Assembly: GCF_002968635.1 (NCBI RefSeq)
Contig: NZ_PVBN01000003.1
Span: 496,001 to 560,000, forward strand
Reading direction: 5' to 3'
From: Neorhizobium alkalisoli
GTDB taxonomy: Bacteria > Pseudomonadota > Alphaproteobacteria > Rhizobiales > Rhizobiaceae
Length of the DNA stretch: 64,000 nucleotides
Under the pieces are notes generated by a model, which made no database searches, was not told the origin of the DNA, and saw only the letters and a program-made list of their open reading frames with translations. The translations under genes and the position numbers were made by a program. Shown piece after piece: positions 53,428 to 63,335 of the stretch. Each line of letters begins with the position of its first letter. Positions within the stretch are counted from its first letter, which is position 1.

Positions 53428-54126
53428 ATGCCTGGGAATTCCGCTGGCGTCGCCGCAGTCGAGCGCGCCGCATCGTTGTTGGAAGCGTTCACCGACCGTG
53501 ACTTCACGTTGTCGCTTGGCGAGCTTGCGCGCCGTGTCGAGCTGGACAAAGCCACGGTGCTTCGGATCGCACGGTCACTGGCAAAGTACGGACTGCTTAT
53601 CCGCAATGAAGACGCGAGCTGGCGTCTCGGCCCCAAGCTCATGAAGCTTGGAAATATCTATCAATCGACATTTCGAGCATCGGACATCATTGAACCTCTG
53701 CTGGCCGATCTAGTGGCGCAGACTGGCGAAAGCGCCGCGGTCTACGTTCGTGAGGGACAAGAACGCCTCTGCCTTTTCCGGCATGATTCGCACCAGTCGA
53801 TCCGGCACTCTGCGCGCGTCGGAGACACGTTGCCGTTGGATCGTGGTGCACCGGGACGCGTGATCCTTGCTTACAGTGAGCGCTCTGGCACGATTTACGA
53901 TGAGATCCGCGCGGCTGGTTACCACGCCACATTCGGAGAACGCGACCCTCAGGTTGCAAGCGTTGCCGTCCCGGTTTTCCGAGATGGCCGCAACCTCTTT
54001 GGCTCGCTGGCGCTGACGGGACCACCCGCTCGTTTCACCGAGGAAGCAATCAAACGAAATCTCGAAATTCTCATGGCGGCCGCGAGAAGGCTCTCCAGCG
54101 CGATGGGTGGAGAACCCGGGACATAA
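53428..54126 (+). CDS. IclR-family regulator
   Basis: 232 residues. The winged helix is at the N-terminus (VERAASLLEAFTDRDFTLSL, ELDKATVLRIARSLAKYGLL) and an IclR effector domain follows (LLADLVAQTGESAAVYVREG, PLDRGAPGRVILAY). GGGAGG is 5 bases before ATG 53428. It likely represses the divergent dehydrogenase/RraA-like genes and the following tct operon, with a hydroxy- or oxo-acid as effector. Confidence 0.9.
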   Translation: MPGNSAGVAAVERAASLLEAFTDRDFTLSLGELARRVELDKATVLRIARSLAKYGLLIRNEDASWRLGPKLMKLGNIYQSTFRASDIIEPLLADLVAQTGESAAVYVREGQERLCLFRHDSHQSIRHSARVGDTLPLDRGAPGRVILAYSERSGTIYDEIRAAGYHATFGERDPQVASVAVPVFRDGRNLFGSLALTGPPARFTEEAIKRNLEILMAAARRLSSAMGGEPGT

Positions 54127-54167
54127 ACGCGGGGCCGGGCCTGCATATCTCCAATGGAGGATTGGAC

Positions 54168-55127
54168 ATGAAGCATACCAAGATGAAGACGGCTCTTGCC
54201 ATGACCGCTTTGGCGGCAACCGCGTCTTACGCGCACGCCGAATGGCCTAACGATCGACCAATCCAGATGATCGTGGCATTCGCCCCCGGCGGCAGCACCG
54301 ACGTCATGGCCCGTGCTCTCGAACCTTTCCTGGAAAAGGAGCTCGGGGCCGATATCGTCATCGAAAACCGTCCTGGTGCATCAGGAGAGATTGCCTACAC
54401 GGCACTGGCGAAAGCGAAACCCGACGGCTACACCTTCTCGTACATCAACACGCCCGGCTACCTCTCCATGCAGGTGCAGCGAAAGCTTGGTTACGATCCC
54501 AAGTCGATCAAGCCTATTGCCCGCATTGTTGATGATCCGAGCGCGATCGTCGTACCGGCCAACTCGCCGATCAAAACCGTAAAGGATTTCGTCGAGGCTG
54601 CAAAAGCCAAACCGGGAACCATTTCCTTCGCTTCTTCGGGCGTCGGGACGGACGACCATCTTGCCATCATCCTGCTTGGCGCGGCCACAGGAACGACCTT
54701 CACGCACATTCCCTTCAGCGGCGCAGGTGAAACCCGAACCGCTATTCTTGGCTCGCAGGTTTCCGGAGGCGGCCTGAACATCAGCGAGTTTGCAGGCAAT
54801 GACACATCTGGGCTTCGTATGGTCGCTCATTTTGGCTCAGAACGCTCCCCACAGCTTCCTGACGTCCCGACGGCAAAGGAGCAGGGATTCGAAGTCGAGA
54901 TGACTTCTGAACGGGGCATTGCTGCTCCGCGCGACGTCTCGGACAAGATTACGCAGAAGTTTTCCGATGCCATGAAGAAGGTCATCGACAATCCCGAATT
55001 CCAGAAACAGGCCAAGCAGCTCGCTTTGCCGCTCGCCTACCTTTCTGGACCGGAATGGGAGAAGCAGATGCCAACCCGTCTTGAGCGCTTCCAGAAAATC
55101 TGGAACGAAACTCCCTGGGTGCAGTGA
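54168..55127 (+). CDS. tctC: TctC-type tricarboxylate transporter binding protein
   Basis: 319 residues with a leader (MKTALAMTALAATASYAHA) and the Bug-family opening WPNDRPIQMIVAFAPGGSTD; ENRPGASGEIAYTALAKAKP and HIPFSGAGETRTAILG are further marks. GGAGG is 8 bases before ATG 54168. It forms an operon with tctB and tctA that follow. It should capture a di- or tricarboxylate or hydroxy-acid in the periplasm. Confidence 0.92.
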   Translation: MKHTKMKTALAMTALAATASYAHAEWPNDRPIQMIVAFAPGGSTDVMARALEPFLEKELGADIVIENRPGASGEIAYTALAKAKPDGYTFSYINTPGYLSMQVQRKLGYDPKSIKPIARIVDDPSAIVVPANSPIKTVKDFVEAAKAKPGTISFASSGVGTDDHLAIILLGAATGTTFTHIPFSGAGETRTAILGSQVSGGGLNISEFAGNDTSGLRMVAHFGSERSPQLPDVPTAKEQGFEVEMTSERGIAAPRDVSDKITQKFSDAMKKVIDNPEFQKQAKQLALPLAYLSGPEWEKQMPTRLERFQKIWNETPWVQ

Positions 55128-55585
55128 TGGCAGGCTCCTCCAATCTGAAACGGGATTATCCCGACATCTTGGCGGGAGCGGTAATGATCGGCTTGGGAGC
55201 GCTTGGCCTTTGGGCCGGGCGCGACCTCCGCTTCGGTACCGGCGCGGCAATGGGGCCTGGCTTTCTCCCCGACGTCCTCTGCGGCATGCTGATCGCCATC
55301 GGTGGCTACGTCCTGCTCAAGGCGTTTGCGAAGCCCAGTGAGGCGATCGGCGAAAGCAACATTAAACCGCTCGTCATCTTGGTGGTCGCGATTGCTGGCT
55401 TTGCGTTTTTGGCTGAAGGCTTCGGGTTTGTGGTCTCGACGATCTGGCTCCTGGTGATCGGAAGCCTGGCGGACCAGGATTCGCGCTGGAAGGAGATCGC
55501 AATCTCCGCCCTGCTGCTTACCGTCTTCGGCGCGTTCGTCTTCATCTACGGTCTCGGCGTCCAGATGCCGATGCTGCCGTTCTGA
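55127..55585 (+). CDS. tctB: TctB-type small membrane subunit
   Basis: 152 residues with four predicted membrane helices (DILAGAVMIGLGALGLWAGR, LVILVVAIAGFAFLAEGFGF and two near the C-terminus). Starts at ATG 55127, sharing one base with the tctC stop. Length and topology fit TctB, the least conserved subunit of tripartite tricarboxylate transporters. Confidence 0.85.
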   Translation: MAGSSNLKRDYPDILAGAVMIGLGALGLWAGRDLRFGTGAAMGPGFLPDVLCGMLIAIGGYVLLKAFAKPSEAIGESNIKPLVILVVAIAGFAFLAEGFGFVVSTIWLLVIGSLADQDSRWKEIAISALLLTVFGAFVFIYGLGVQMPMLPF

Positions 55586-55606
55586 TCCGCGCAGAGAGGA
55601 ATAGAT

Positions 55607-57115
55607 ATGGCATTCTTCGATGTCCTGATGCTCGGCTTCTCCGAAGCTCTTACGCCCACCAATCTACTATTCTGTTTCATCGGTGCGTTGCTGGGAACTC
55701 TGATTGGAGTCCTGCCAGGCATTGGACCAACCGCGACGGTTGCCATCCTTCTGCCGGTGACGTTCTTTCTCCCACCGCTTGGTGCGCTCATCATGCTGGC
55801 CGGGATATTCTATGGCGCGCAGTATGGTGGCTCGACGACTGCTATCCTCGTCAACTTGCCTGGGGAGGCCTCTGCAGTCGTCACTGCGATCGATGGATAC
55901 CAGATGGCACGCAAGGGTCGAGCCGGAGCCGCCTTAGCGATAGCAGCGCTCGGTTCGTTTTTCGCAGGCACGGTTGCAACAATTGGCCTGGCGATTGCGG
56001 GTCCGACGTTGTCCTCGTTTGCGTTGTCCTTCGGACCGGCAGAATATGTGTCACTTTGCATCTTCGGCCTGCTTGCCGCGACAATCCTGGCGCATGGCTC
56101 TGTGGTGAAGGCCATCGGCATGGTCTGCCTCGGCCTCGTGCTCGGCATGGTCGGTATCGACGTCAACAGCGGTTCAACCCGCCTCACCTTCGGTTCAACC
56201 GAACTCTACGACGGTATCGACTTTGTCGTCATCGCGGTCGGCTTGTTTGGTGTCGCGGAAATCGCCAGCAACCTGGAATTTAAGGAAGCGCGAGGTGTTC
56301 TGCAGAGCACCATCGGCCGCCTATGGCCTACACGGCAGGAGTTCAAGGAGAGCTGGGCAGCCGTTCTGCGAGGAACCGCTGTCGGAACGATCTTGGGAGT
56401 GCTTCCCGGTGGCGGTGCTACACTCAGCGCCTTCAGCGCTTACTCCGTCGAAAAGAAGCTCTCGAAGACCCCTGAAAAGTTCGGTCATGGGGCGATCGCC
56501 GGTGTTGCCGGGCCCGAGGCCGCCAACAATGCCGGGGCTCAGTCTTCCTTTATTCCCTTGCTCACACTCGGCATTCCATCCAACTCCATTATGGCGATGA
56601 TGCTCGGCGCGATGACAATCCACGGCATCACGCCAGGCCCGTCGGTTATTCAAAATCAGCCGGAGCTGTTTTGGGGCCTCGTCGCGTCGATGTGGCTTGG
56701 CAACGCGATGCTCTTGGTGATCAACCTGCCGCTCATAGGCATCTGGGTTCGCCTGCTCAAGGTGCCTTATCGCCTGCTGTTTCCTGCCATCCTGCTGTTC
56801 TGCTGCATTGGTGTCTACAGCGTCAACAATCGCGGCTTCGACGTTGCTCTTGTTATCCTGTTCGGAGTTCTGGGATACATTCTTCGAAAGGCAAAATGTG
56901 AAGCAGGGCCGCTCCTTCTCGGTTTCGTGCTTGGACCACTTCTCGAAACCAACCTAAGGCGTGCACTGCTCCTGTCGCAAGGCGACCCTCTGGTATTCGT
57001 GGAGAGACCAATCAGTGCAGCTCTGCTGCTGGTGACTGCGGGAATGATGCTGACCCTAATTCTTCCCACCATACGTCGGGGGCGAAAGGAAGCCTTCGAA
57101 GCGAGCGAGGACTAA
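55607..57115 (+). CDS. tctA: TctA-type large permease subunit
   Basis: 502 residues, about 12 membrane helices. Signature TctA sequences are LGTLIGVLPGIGPTATVAIL, GGSTTAILVNLPGEASAVVT and a repeated copy at the middle, VLPGGGATLSAFSAYSVEKK and TLGIPSNSIMAMMLGAM. AGAGGAA precedes ATG. With tctC and tctB it completes a secondary, cation-coupled importer. Neighbouring enzymes suggest a hydroxy-acid substrate. Confidence 0.93.
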   Translation: MAFFDVLMLGFSEALTPTNLLFCFIGALLGTLIGVLPGIGPTATVAILLPVTFFLPPLGALIMLAGIFYGAQYGGSTTAILVNLPGEASAVVTAIDGYQMARKGRAGAALAIAALGSFFAGTVATIGLAIAGPTLSSFALSFGPAEYVSLCIFGLLAATILAHGSVVKAIGMVCLGLVLGMVGIDVNSGSTRLTFGSTELYDGIDFVVIAVGLFGVAEIASNLEFKEARGVLQSTIGRLWPTRQEFKESWAAVLRGTAVGTILGVLPGGGATLSAFSAYSVEKKLSKTPEKFGHGAIAGVAGPEAANNAGAQSSFIPLLTLGIPSNSIMAMMLGAMTIHGITPGPSVIQNQPELFWGLVASMWLGNAMLLVINLPLIGIWVRLLKVPYRLLFPAILLFCCIGVYSVNNRGFDVALVILFGVLGYILRKAKCEAGPLLLGFVLGPLLETNLRRALLLSQGDPLVFVERPISAALLLVTAGMMLTLILPTIRRGRKEAFEASED

Positions 57116-57130
57116 GGGTCAAAAGGAAAT

Positions 57131-57153
57131 GCGTCGCAGTTTTCCTGCGACGC
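57131..57153 (+). other. Stem-loop between tctA and the hydroxy-acid oxidase gene
   Basis: GCGTCGCAG (57131-57139) pairs perfectly with CTGCGACGC (57145-57153), loop TTTTC, no T run after it. It may attenuate read-through or stabilise the tct mRNA. Confidence 0.5.
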
Positions 57154-57187
57154 CGGGACAACGATTACCCGCTCGGGATTCCAAAGC

Positions 57188-58381
57188 ATGACATTTAGAA
57201 GCGCAAAGACAGACAACTGGCCTCGATCCCTGCAGTCGATACTTTCTCTCGATGATTTCGAGGTCAGGGCGCGCCGGCATCTCCCGAAACCTCTTTACGG
57301 ATATATTGCGGGTGCCAGCGAGACCAATGCGTCGTTGCGAAGAAATGAACAGGCCTTTCAAGCCTACTCGTTCCGGCCGCGCGTTTTGCAAGATGTCTCC
57401 AAACGGAGCACGGAAACCACGCTGTTTGGCCTTACCTATGCTGCTCCGTTCGGTATTGCACCGATGGGGATAAGCGCGCTGATGGCCTACCGGGGCGACA
57501 TTGTACTTGCCACGGGTGCGGAACGGTCAGGGATTCCAATGATCATGAGCGGATCCTCGCTTATCCGGCTCGAGGATGTTGTCGCAGCAGCACCTCGAAC
57601 TTGGTTTCAGGCCTATTTGCCGGGCGAACCCGAGAAGATCGACGCGCTCGTCGACCGTGTCTCGGTAGCCGGATATAACACGCTGGTCCTCACCGTAGAC
57701 ACTGCTACTCTGGCTAACCGAGAAAACAATATCAGGTCTGGCTTCTCGACTCCGTTGCGCCCCAGCTTCCGTCTGGCCTGGCAAGGGATCTCCCATCCGC
57801 GATGGACGATTGGCACCTTTCTTCGAACGTTTGCCCGGCATGGCATACCACATTTCGAAAACTCCTACGCGACTAGGGGCGCCCCAATCATCGCCTCGAA
57901 TGTGATGCGGGATTTCGGCAGAAAAGATCATCTCAATTGGAGCCACCTGCGGAGGATTCGCGATCGATGGAAGGGAAATCTCATCGTCAAAGGAATTCTT
58001 CATGCGGATGATGCAGTCCGGGCGGAGGAAATGGGGGCGGACGGCGTGATCGTTTCAAACCATGGCGGCCGCCAGCTTGATGGAGCCATCGCGCCGCTGG
58101 ACGCGCTGCCGGGTATCGTTGAAAGATTGAGTGACCGCGTCCCGATCATGATCGATGGTGGAATTCGGCGTGGTACGGACATCATCAAAGCGCTGGCTCT
58201 GGGGGCGCAGTTCGTTTTTGTCGGACGCCCTTTTCTTTATGCGGCGTCGGTTGCCGGGTTCCCTGGCGTTACCAAGACCGCAGAGATCCTGAAGGCAGAA
58301 CTCCACCGGAACATGGCGCTGCTTGGTGTCAACTCGGTCGGAGAAATCTCCAGTGCGCGCATTATTCAGAAAACGGGGTAA
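57188..58381 (+). CDS. FMN-dependent alpha-hydroxy-acid oxidase/dehydrogenase (LldD-like)
   Basis: 397 residues. The barrel begins LPKPLYGYIAGASETNASLR and shows FGIAPMGISAL, TVDTATLANRENNIRSG, KGILHADDA and the catalytic SNHGGRQLDGA with MIDGGIRRGTDI. These residues bind FMN and the L-hydroxy-acid. Length fits L-lactate dehydrogenase and mandelate dehydrogenase. It follows tctA by 72 bases on the same strand. It would oxidise an L-hydroxy-acid taken up by TctABC to the 2-oxoacid; the divergent D-hydroxyacid dehydrogenase may use the same oxoacid. Confidence 0.9.
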   Translation: MTFRSAKTDNWPRSLQSILSLDDFEVRARRHLPKPLYGYIAGASETNASLRRNEQAFQAYSFRPRVLQDVSKRSTETTLFGLTYAAPFGIAPMGISALMAYRGDIVLATGAERSGIPMIMSGSSLIRLEDVVAAAPRTWFQAYLPGEPEKIDALVDRVSVAGYNTLVLTVDTATLANRENNIRSGFSTPLRPSFRLAWQGISHPRWTIGTFLRTFARHGIPHFENSYATRGAPIIASNVMRDFGRKDHLNWSHLRRIRDRWKGNLIVKGILHADDAVRAEEMGADGVIVSNHGGRQLDGAIAPLDALPGIVERLSDRVPIMIDGGIRRGTDIIKALALGAQFVFVGRPFLYAASVAGFPGVTKTAEILKAELHRNMALLGVNSVGEISSARIIQKTG

Positions 58382-58648
58382 GGTGCCAAAAATAAACTCG
58401 GCCCTGTCACCGAGGCTGAATGACAACTTATGGTTGATGAACCCTTTGCATCGAAGGGAATCGAACCGACGGCCCCCTGGACAGCCGGAATGACCTGCTA
58501 CGCACGATTGAAGCGCAACCATTTCGCGTGTTGCAGGGAAACCTTGTTCAGCCTAGGGCTGCGGTGAGCGGAACCGAGCGCACGCTGCTCATTTGTCGCA
58601 CCCGATCCGTGAGGATGACAAACAAGTTCTGCGATGAAGCTTGGATCA

Positions 58649-59809
58649 TCAGCGTGGCCGTTCCACCTCCTTCGACGGACGAAGCGGAGAACCGAGGGCT
58701 CCGAGGACTTCGGCGTTGTGTTCTCCGATGCCGGGCGGGTCCGATCTCTTTGGCAAACGCGTGCTGTGCATGGAGATGGGCCGGCCTGGGAGGCGGAGCA
58801 TCTGACCGTTGTCGGCTCTTATGCCCATGAGACCGTCGGAGGCTTGGAGATGCGATCGTCTAGCAGTTCGAATGGCCGCTGCACCGGCGCGAAAGGCAAT
58901 CCGATCCGCTTGAGTCGGCTGGCGCATTCCGATAGCGGGATGGCGCGCACGAGTTCGGAGAAGGCCGCACGGATTTCGTCACGGTGTCGGACGCGGTCCG
59001 CGTTGGTCCGGAAGCGGTCGTCGTTTGCCCAGTCGTCTCTTCCGAACGCGCGGCATAACGACTGCCACTGGCCGTCGCTGACGACGCCGATGAAGACCTG
59101 GTGGTCATCGCTGGTCAGGAACAGGTCGTAGACGGGCCACGGGCGAGGCGTTTCAGACCACGGTCTGGCGGGTTTTCCCGACAGGGCTTCGGTGGCGATG
59201 GACTGCGCCACTAGGAAGGCGTTGGTCTCGTAAAGGCCCGAGGTCACTTCCTGACCGAAACCCATGACGACACGTTCCTGCAGCGCGGCGAAGATCGCGA
59301 TGACTCCGAACATGGCACCCATGATGTCGTTCACGGACGCGCCGGCACGTATTGGCTTGCCGGGCAGGCCCGACAGGTAGGCAAGTCCCCCCATCATCTG
59401 CACGACCTCGTCGAGGGCGGTCCGGTTTTCGTACGGGCCGGGAAGGAAGCCTTTCAGCGAGCAGTAAACGAGGCGGGATTGTCTGCTTTCAGGCTGACGT
59501 AATCGAGTCCATTCGACGCCATCATGCCGGGCCTGAAGTTCTCGATCAGGATGTCGCTCGACGCGATCAGCTTCTTGACCGCCGCCTGCCCGGCCGCGCT
59601 GCCGACGTCGAGAGCAACGCTCTTCTTGTTCCGGTTGAACGTGGGGAAGAACCCCATTCCCATCTCCGGGAGGTCGCGGGTCTTATCGCCCTTGAGCGGT
59701 TCTTCACGACCTCAGCGCCCAGGTGTGCCAGGATCAGGCCGCAGCACGGTCCCATGATCATCTGGGAGAATTCGACAACGCTGTAGCCGTTCAGCGGGAG
59801 CTTGTTCAT
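58649..59809 (-). pseudogene. CaiB/BaiF-type (class III) CoA-transferase gene with several frameshifts
   Basis: The family sequence is spread over four pieces in changing frames: NGYSVVEFSQMIMGPCCGLI and LAHLGAEVVKN from ATG 59809, then FFPTFNRNKKSVALDVGSAA and ENFRPGMM (about 59454-59663), then IRAGASVNDIMGAMFGVIAI and GLPFAPVQRPFELLDD (58819-59403), then LMGIRADNGQMLRLPGRPIS and GIGEHNAEVLGALG (58649-58927). Together they cover a normal 380-390-residue enzyme, with frame changes near 59690, 59430 and 58850. Class III transferases move CoA between acids, so the gene would have activated the acid imported by the Liv system. Either a true pseudogene or sequence errors. Confidence 0.75.
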
Positions 59810-59877
59810 GGCGGATTTCCAGTAAGGTGTTTCGGTGGCGCGGGCAGGCCGTGAAGCCCGCATGCCCGCACGTCGAT

Positions 59878-60861
59878 TTAGAGCGGCCGGCGCAAAACCT
59901 TGGCGATCAGTCCAACGATACCTTCGCGGAACAGGAGCACGCTGATCACGAAGATGCAGCCCTGGATCACCGTAACCCATGCACCGAGCGAGGCGAGGTA
60001 GTTCTGCATCGTCACGATGACCGCAGCGCCGACGACCGGACCGAATACGGTCCCCATTCCGCCGATCAGCGTCATGAGCACCGCTTCGCAGGACATCGAC
60101 CAGTGGACGTCGGTGAGCGATGCAAGCTGGAAGACGATTGTCTTCGTCGCCCCCGCGAGGCCTGCGAGCGTCGCCGACAGGACAAAGACGATGAGCTTGT
60201 AGTGGTTGACCCGGTAGCCGAGCGAAACCGCACGCGCCTCGTTCTCCCGGATAGCCTTCAGGATCTGGCCGAAAGGCGAATGAATGATCCGGTAGATCGC
60301 AAGCAGGCCGCCTAGACTGATGGCCAGCACGACGAAGTAGAGCGAGAAATCTGAGCGGAGGCTGAACAGTCCGAACAGGTCGCCACGCGGCACGTTCTGG
60401 ATGCCGTCCTCGCCGCCCGTGAACGGAAACTGCACAGCGCCAAAGAAGACCATCTGCGCGAAGGCGAGCGTCACCATGGCGAAGTAGATTCCTTGCCGCC
60501 GGATCGCGAGCGAGCCGATGGCGAGGCCCAGCACCGTGGCCGACAGCGTACCGAGGAGGATCGCGACCTCCGGCGTCGTTTCCCAGACCTTGGCGACATG
60601 CGCCGCCACATAGGCAGAGCCGCCGAAGTAAGCCGCATGGCCGAAGGACATCAGCCCGCCGAAGCCTAGCAGCAGGTTCAAGGCGCGTGCGAACAAGGCG
60701 AAACACATCACCTTCATCAGGAACACCGGGTAGACGAGGAAGGGCGCGATCAGCGAGAGCAGGATCAGCAGGAGAAAGATCAAGCGGTGCGTCACCGGCA
60801 TCGTGCCGCCCGCATGGCTGACGGAAAGGGGGCCATTGGTGGTCTCGACGGCGATCGTCAT
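59878..60861 (-). CDS. livM: Branched-chain-type ABC importer permease LivM
   Basis: 327 residues, intact. About nine membrane helices; family marks are LNLLLGFGGLMSFGHAAYFG, GRLAIRRQGIYFAMVTLAFA-type sequence (SLAIRRQGIYFAMVTLAFAQ) and the ATPase-docking region GQILKAIRENEARAVSLGY. ATG 60861 overlaps the LivH stop. The Liv family imports branched-chain amino acids, but also urea, aromatic or short-chain acids. A CoA-transferase gene at the end suggests an acid here. Confidence 0.92.
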   Translation of the reverse strand: MTIAVETTNGPLSVSHAGGTMPVTHRLIFLLLILLSLIAPFLVYPVFLMKVMCFALFARALNLLLGFGGLMSFGHAAYFGGSAYVAAHVAKVWETTPEVAILLGTLSATVLGLAIGSLAIRRQGIYFAMVTLAFAQMVFFGAVQFPFTGGEDGIQNVPRGDLFGLFSLRSDFSLYFVVLAISLGGLLAIYRIIHSPFGQILKAIRENEARAVSLGYRVNHYKLIVFVLSATLAGLAGATKTIVFQLASLTDVHWSMSCEAVLMTLIGGMGTVFGPVVGAAVIVTMQNYLASLGAWVTVIQGCIFVISVLLFREGIVGLIAKVLRRPL

Positions 60862-61748
60862 CAGGCAGTCCTCCCGAACAATCCGGCGGGTTTAACGAGC
60901 AGCACGATCGCCATGATGACGAAGATCACCATCGCCGAACCCTCGGGATAGAAGACACGCGTCAGGCCTTCGACGAGGCCGAGGCCGAATCCCGTGACGA
61001 TCGAACCGAGGATCGAGCCCATCCCGCCGATGACGACGACCGCAAACACCACGATGATGATGTCGGCGCCCATATTCGGATTGACGGAATAGATCGGTGC
61101 GGCGAGCACTCCGGCGAAGGCGGCGAGCGCCACACCGAAGCCGTAGGTCAGAGTGATCAAGCGCGGCACGTTTATGCCGAACGCCCCGACCAGCGTCGGG
61201 TTCTCGGTGGCGGCGCTCAGATAGGCGCCGAGCCTGGTCTTCTCGATCACGAACCAGGTAGTGAAGCAGGTGATCAACGAGGCGATGACCACCCAGCCGC
61301 GATAGTTCGGCAGGAACATGAAGCCGAGATTTTGGCCGCCCGAGAGTTCCGCCGGGATTTTGTACGGCAGGCCCGATATGCCGTAATAGTTGCGCGCCAC
61401 CCCTTACATGATCAACGCGAGACCGAAGGTCAGCAGCAGGCCGTAGAGATGGTCGAGATGGTCGAGCCGCGAGATCAGCACGCGCTCGAGGATTATTCCG
61501 AAGATGCCGACCGTCACGGGTGCAAACAGCGGCGCCCACCAATAAGATACGCCGAGATAGTTCAAGAGCATCCAGGAGGCCAGCGCTCCGAGCATGTACT
61601 GCGCGCCATGCGCGAAGTTGATGATGTTGAGCAGGCCGAAGATGATGGCCAGCCCCAGCGACAGCATAGCGTAGAACGCGCCGTTGATCATGCCCAGCAG
61701 AAGCTGGCCGAACAGCGCCTGGGCTGAAATTCCTATGAGCTCGAACAT
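60861..61748 (-). pseudogene. livH: livH permease gene interrupted by an in-frame TAA
   Basis: The 295-codon frame reads as LivH throughout (FYAMLSLGLAIIFGLLNIIN, then YLSAATENPTLVGAFGINVP) except for TAA at 61404-61406, in LALIM-stop-GVARNYYGISGL. Relatives have Glu-Gly here, so GAA to TAA is the simplest change. A GTG just after (61400) could restart but would yield a permease without its first three or four helices. Either the importer is inactive, the stop is read through, or the base is wrong. Flanking livM and livG/livF are intact. Confidence 0.8.
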
Positions 61749-61751
61749 GTC

Positions 61752-62498
61752 TCAGACTCCCAGATAGGCGTGCAGCTTGCCAAGGTTGCCTTCAACGTCG
61801 CTGTTCTCGATCATGTCGATGGTCTTGCCCTGTTCGACGATGTAGTGGCGGTCTGCCACTGACGACGCGAAATGAAAGTTCTGCTCCACCAGCACGATCG
61901 TAAATCCTTGCCGCTTGAGTTGTGCGATCGTGCGGCCGATCTGCTGGACGATGACCGGGGCAAGCCCCTCGGTCGGCTCGTCCAGGAGAAGCAGGTCGGC
62001 TCCCGTCCGCAGGATCCGGCCGATGGCGAGCATCTGCTGCTCCCCGCCCGAAAGCTTGGTTCCCTGGCTCGAAAGCCGTTCCTTGAGGTTCGGAAACAGC
62101 GCGAAGATCTGGTCGACCGACAGGCTGCCGGCCTGCACTTTGGGCGGCAGCATCAGGTTCTCCCGGACCGACAGGGAGGAGAAGATGCCGCGCTCCTCGG
62201 GACAGAGAGCGATGCCCGCCCGCGCAATCCAGCGGGCCGGAAGATGCATGAGTTCCTTGCCGTCGAAGACGACCGAGCCCTTGCGCTTGGACAGGATTCC
62301 CATGATCGATTTCAGGGTCGTCGTCTTCCCGGCGCCGTTGCGCCCGAGAAGGGTAACGACCTCGCCCCGCCGCACATCGACGTCGATGCCGTGCAGGACG
62401 TGGCTCTCGCCATACCAGGCCTCGAGGCCACGCACGGCAAGCAGCGGGGCCGAAGGTTCTGCCGATTTGCAAGCAGTGATCAGCGGTTCTTCAGCCAT
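61752..62498 (-). CDS. livF: Branched-chain-type ABC importer ATPase LivF
   Basis: 248 residues. Walker A LLGRNGAGKTTT, signature KLSGGEQQMLAIGRIL, Walker B LLLLDEPTEGLAP, H-loop VLVEQNFHFA; the motif CPEERGIFSSLSVRENL is typical of LivF. ATG 62498 overlaps the end of livG. It is the second ATPase of the Liv importer. A short acidic N-terminal extension (MAEEPLITACKSAEPSA) is present. Confidence 0.92.
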   Translation of the reverse strand: MAEEPLITACKSAEPSAPLLAVRGLEAWYGESHVLHGIDVDVRRGEVVTLLGRNGAGKTTTLKSIMGILSKRKGSVVFDGKELMHLPARWIARAGIALCPEERGIFSSLSVRENLMLPPKVQAGSLSVDQIFALFPNLKERLSSQGTKLSGGEQQMLAIGRILRTGADLLLLDEPTEGLAPVIVQQIGRTIAQLKRQGFTIVLVEQNFHFASSVADRHYIVEQGKTIDMIENSDVEGNLGKLHAYLGV

Positions 62499-63243
62499 GT
62501 CCGGATCCGATATAGGCTTCGACGACGCGCGGGTCCTTGGAAACGATCGCATAATCGCCTTCCGCCAGGACCTTGCCACGCGCCAGGACGGTGATGGTGT
62601 TCGAAAGCGAAGCGACGACGGAGAGGTTGTGTTCGACCATCAGGATCGTGCGGTTCGCCGAGATGCGCTTGATCAGGGCCGATATGCGTTCGATATCGGC
62701 CTGGGCCATGCCGGCCATCGGTTCGTCCAGCAGCAGCATTTCAGGATCGAGTGCCAGCGTCGTGGCTATCTCCAATGCACGCTTGCGCCCGTAGGACAGT
62801 TCGCTCGCTTCGGTATTGGCGAATTCCGACAGACCGACTTCGTCCAGCAGCGAATGCGCCGCGTCGTTGTATTGGAAGACGACCTTCTGGGAGCGCCAGA
62901 AGTCGAAGCTGGTACCGCGCTTGCGCTGCAGGGCAACGCGCACGTTCTCCGCCGCGGTCAAATGCGGAAAAACTGCGGAAATCTGGAATGAGCGGACCAG
63001 CCCAAGGCGCGCAATATCGGCAGGCGCAAGCGAAGTAATGTCCTTCCCGGCAAAGGTAATGGTGCCCTTGGTCGGCCGCAGGAATTTGGTCAGGAGGTTA
63101 AAGCAGGTTGTCTTGCCTGCGCCATTCGGGCCGATCAGGGCGTGGATCTGGCCTCGGCGGATCTTGAGGTTCACGCCGTCGACCGCCACGAAATCCTTGA
63201 ATTCCTTGGTCAGGTTCGCGGCTGCTAGGATCACGTCATTCAT
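62491..63243 (-). CDS. livG: Branched-chain-type ABC importer ATPase LivG
   Basis: 250 residues. Walker A ALIGPNGAGKTTCFNLLTKF, LGLVRSFQISAVFPHLTAAE, signature here ELSYGRKRALEIATTLA (the usual SGG is SYG, normal for LivG), Walker B MLLLDEPMAGM, H-loop MVEHNLSVVA, and the LivG-type C-terminus VVEAYIGSGHG. ATG 63243 matches the family start. Its end overlaps livF by 8 bases. Confidence 0.92.
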   Translation of the reverse strand: MNDVILAAANLTKEFKDFVAVDGVNLKIRRGQIHALIGPNGAGKTTCFNLLTKFLRPTKGTITFAGKDITSLAPADIARLGLVRSFQISAVFPHLTAAENVRVALQRKRGTSFDFWRSQKVVFQYNDAAHSLLDEVGLSEFANTEASELSYGRKRALEIATTLALDPEMLLLDEPMAGMAQADIERISALIKRISANRTILMVEHNLSVVASLSNTITVLARGKVLAEGDYAIVSKDPRVVEAYIGSGHG

Positions 63244-63335
63244 TGGTACGATCTCGGCTCCGCACTGGTCATTTTCGGATGCCTCGCGCGGCCGGTGGGC
63301 CGACATGGAGGCATCCGAACGCCTTGGGAGGCTGA

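Noticed and set aside
58440..58500. T-arm-like sequence on the minus strand (GGTTCGATTCCC) suggesting a tRNA.
   Set aside because: The T stem does not pair (GTCGG against CCCTT) and no acceptor, D or anticodon stems can be drawn, so it is not a tRNA.
59567..60706. 379-codon minus-strand reading frame with Arg-rich sequence in the Liv region.
   Set aside because: Most of it is the wrong frame of livM; only the last part, starting at 59809, carries CoA-transferase sequence, and it is annotated there.
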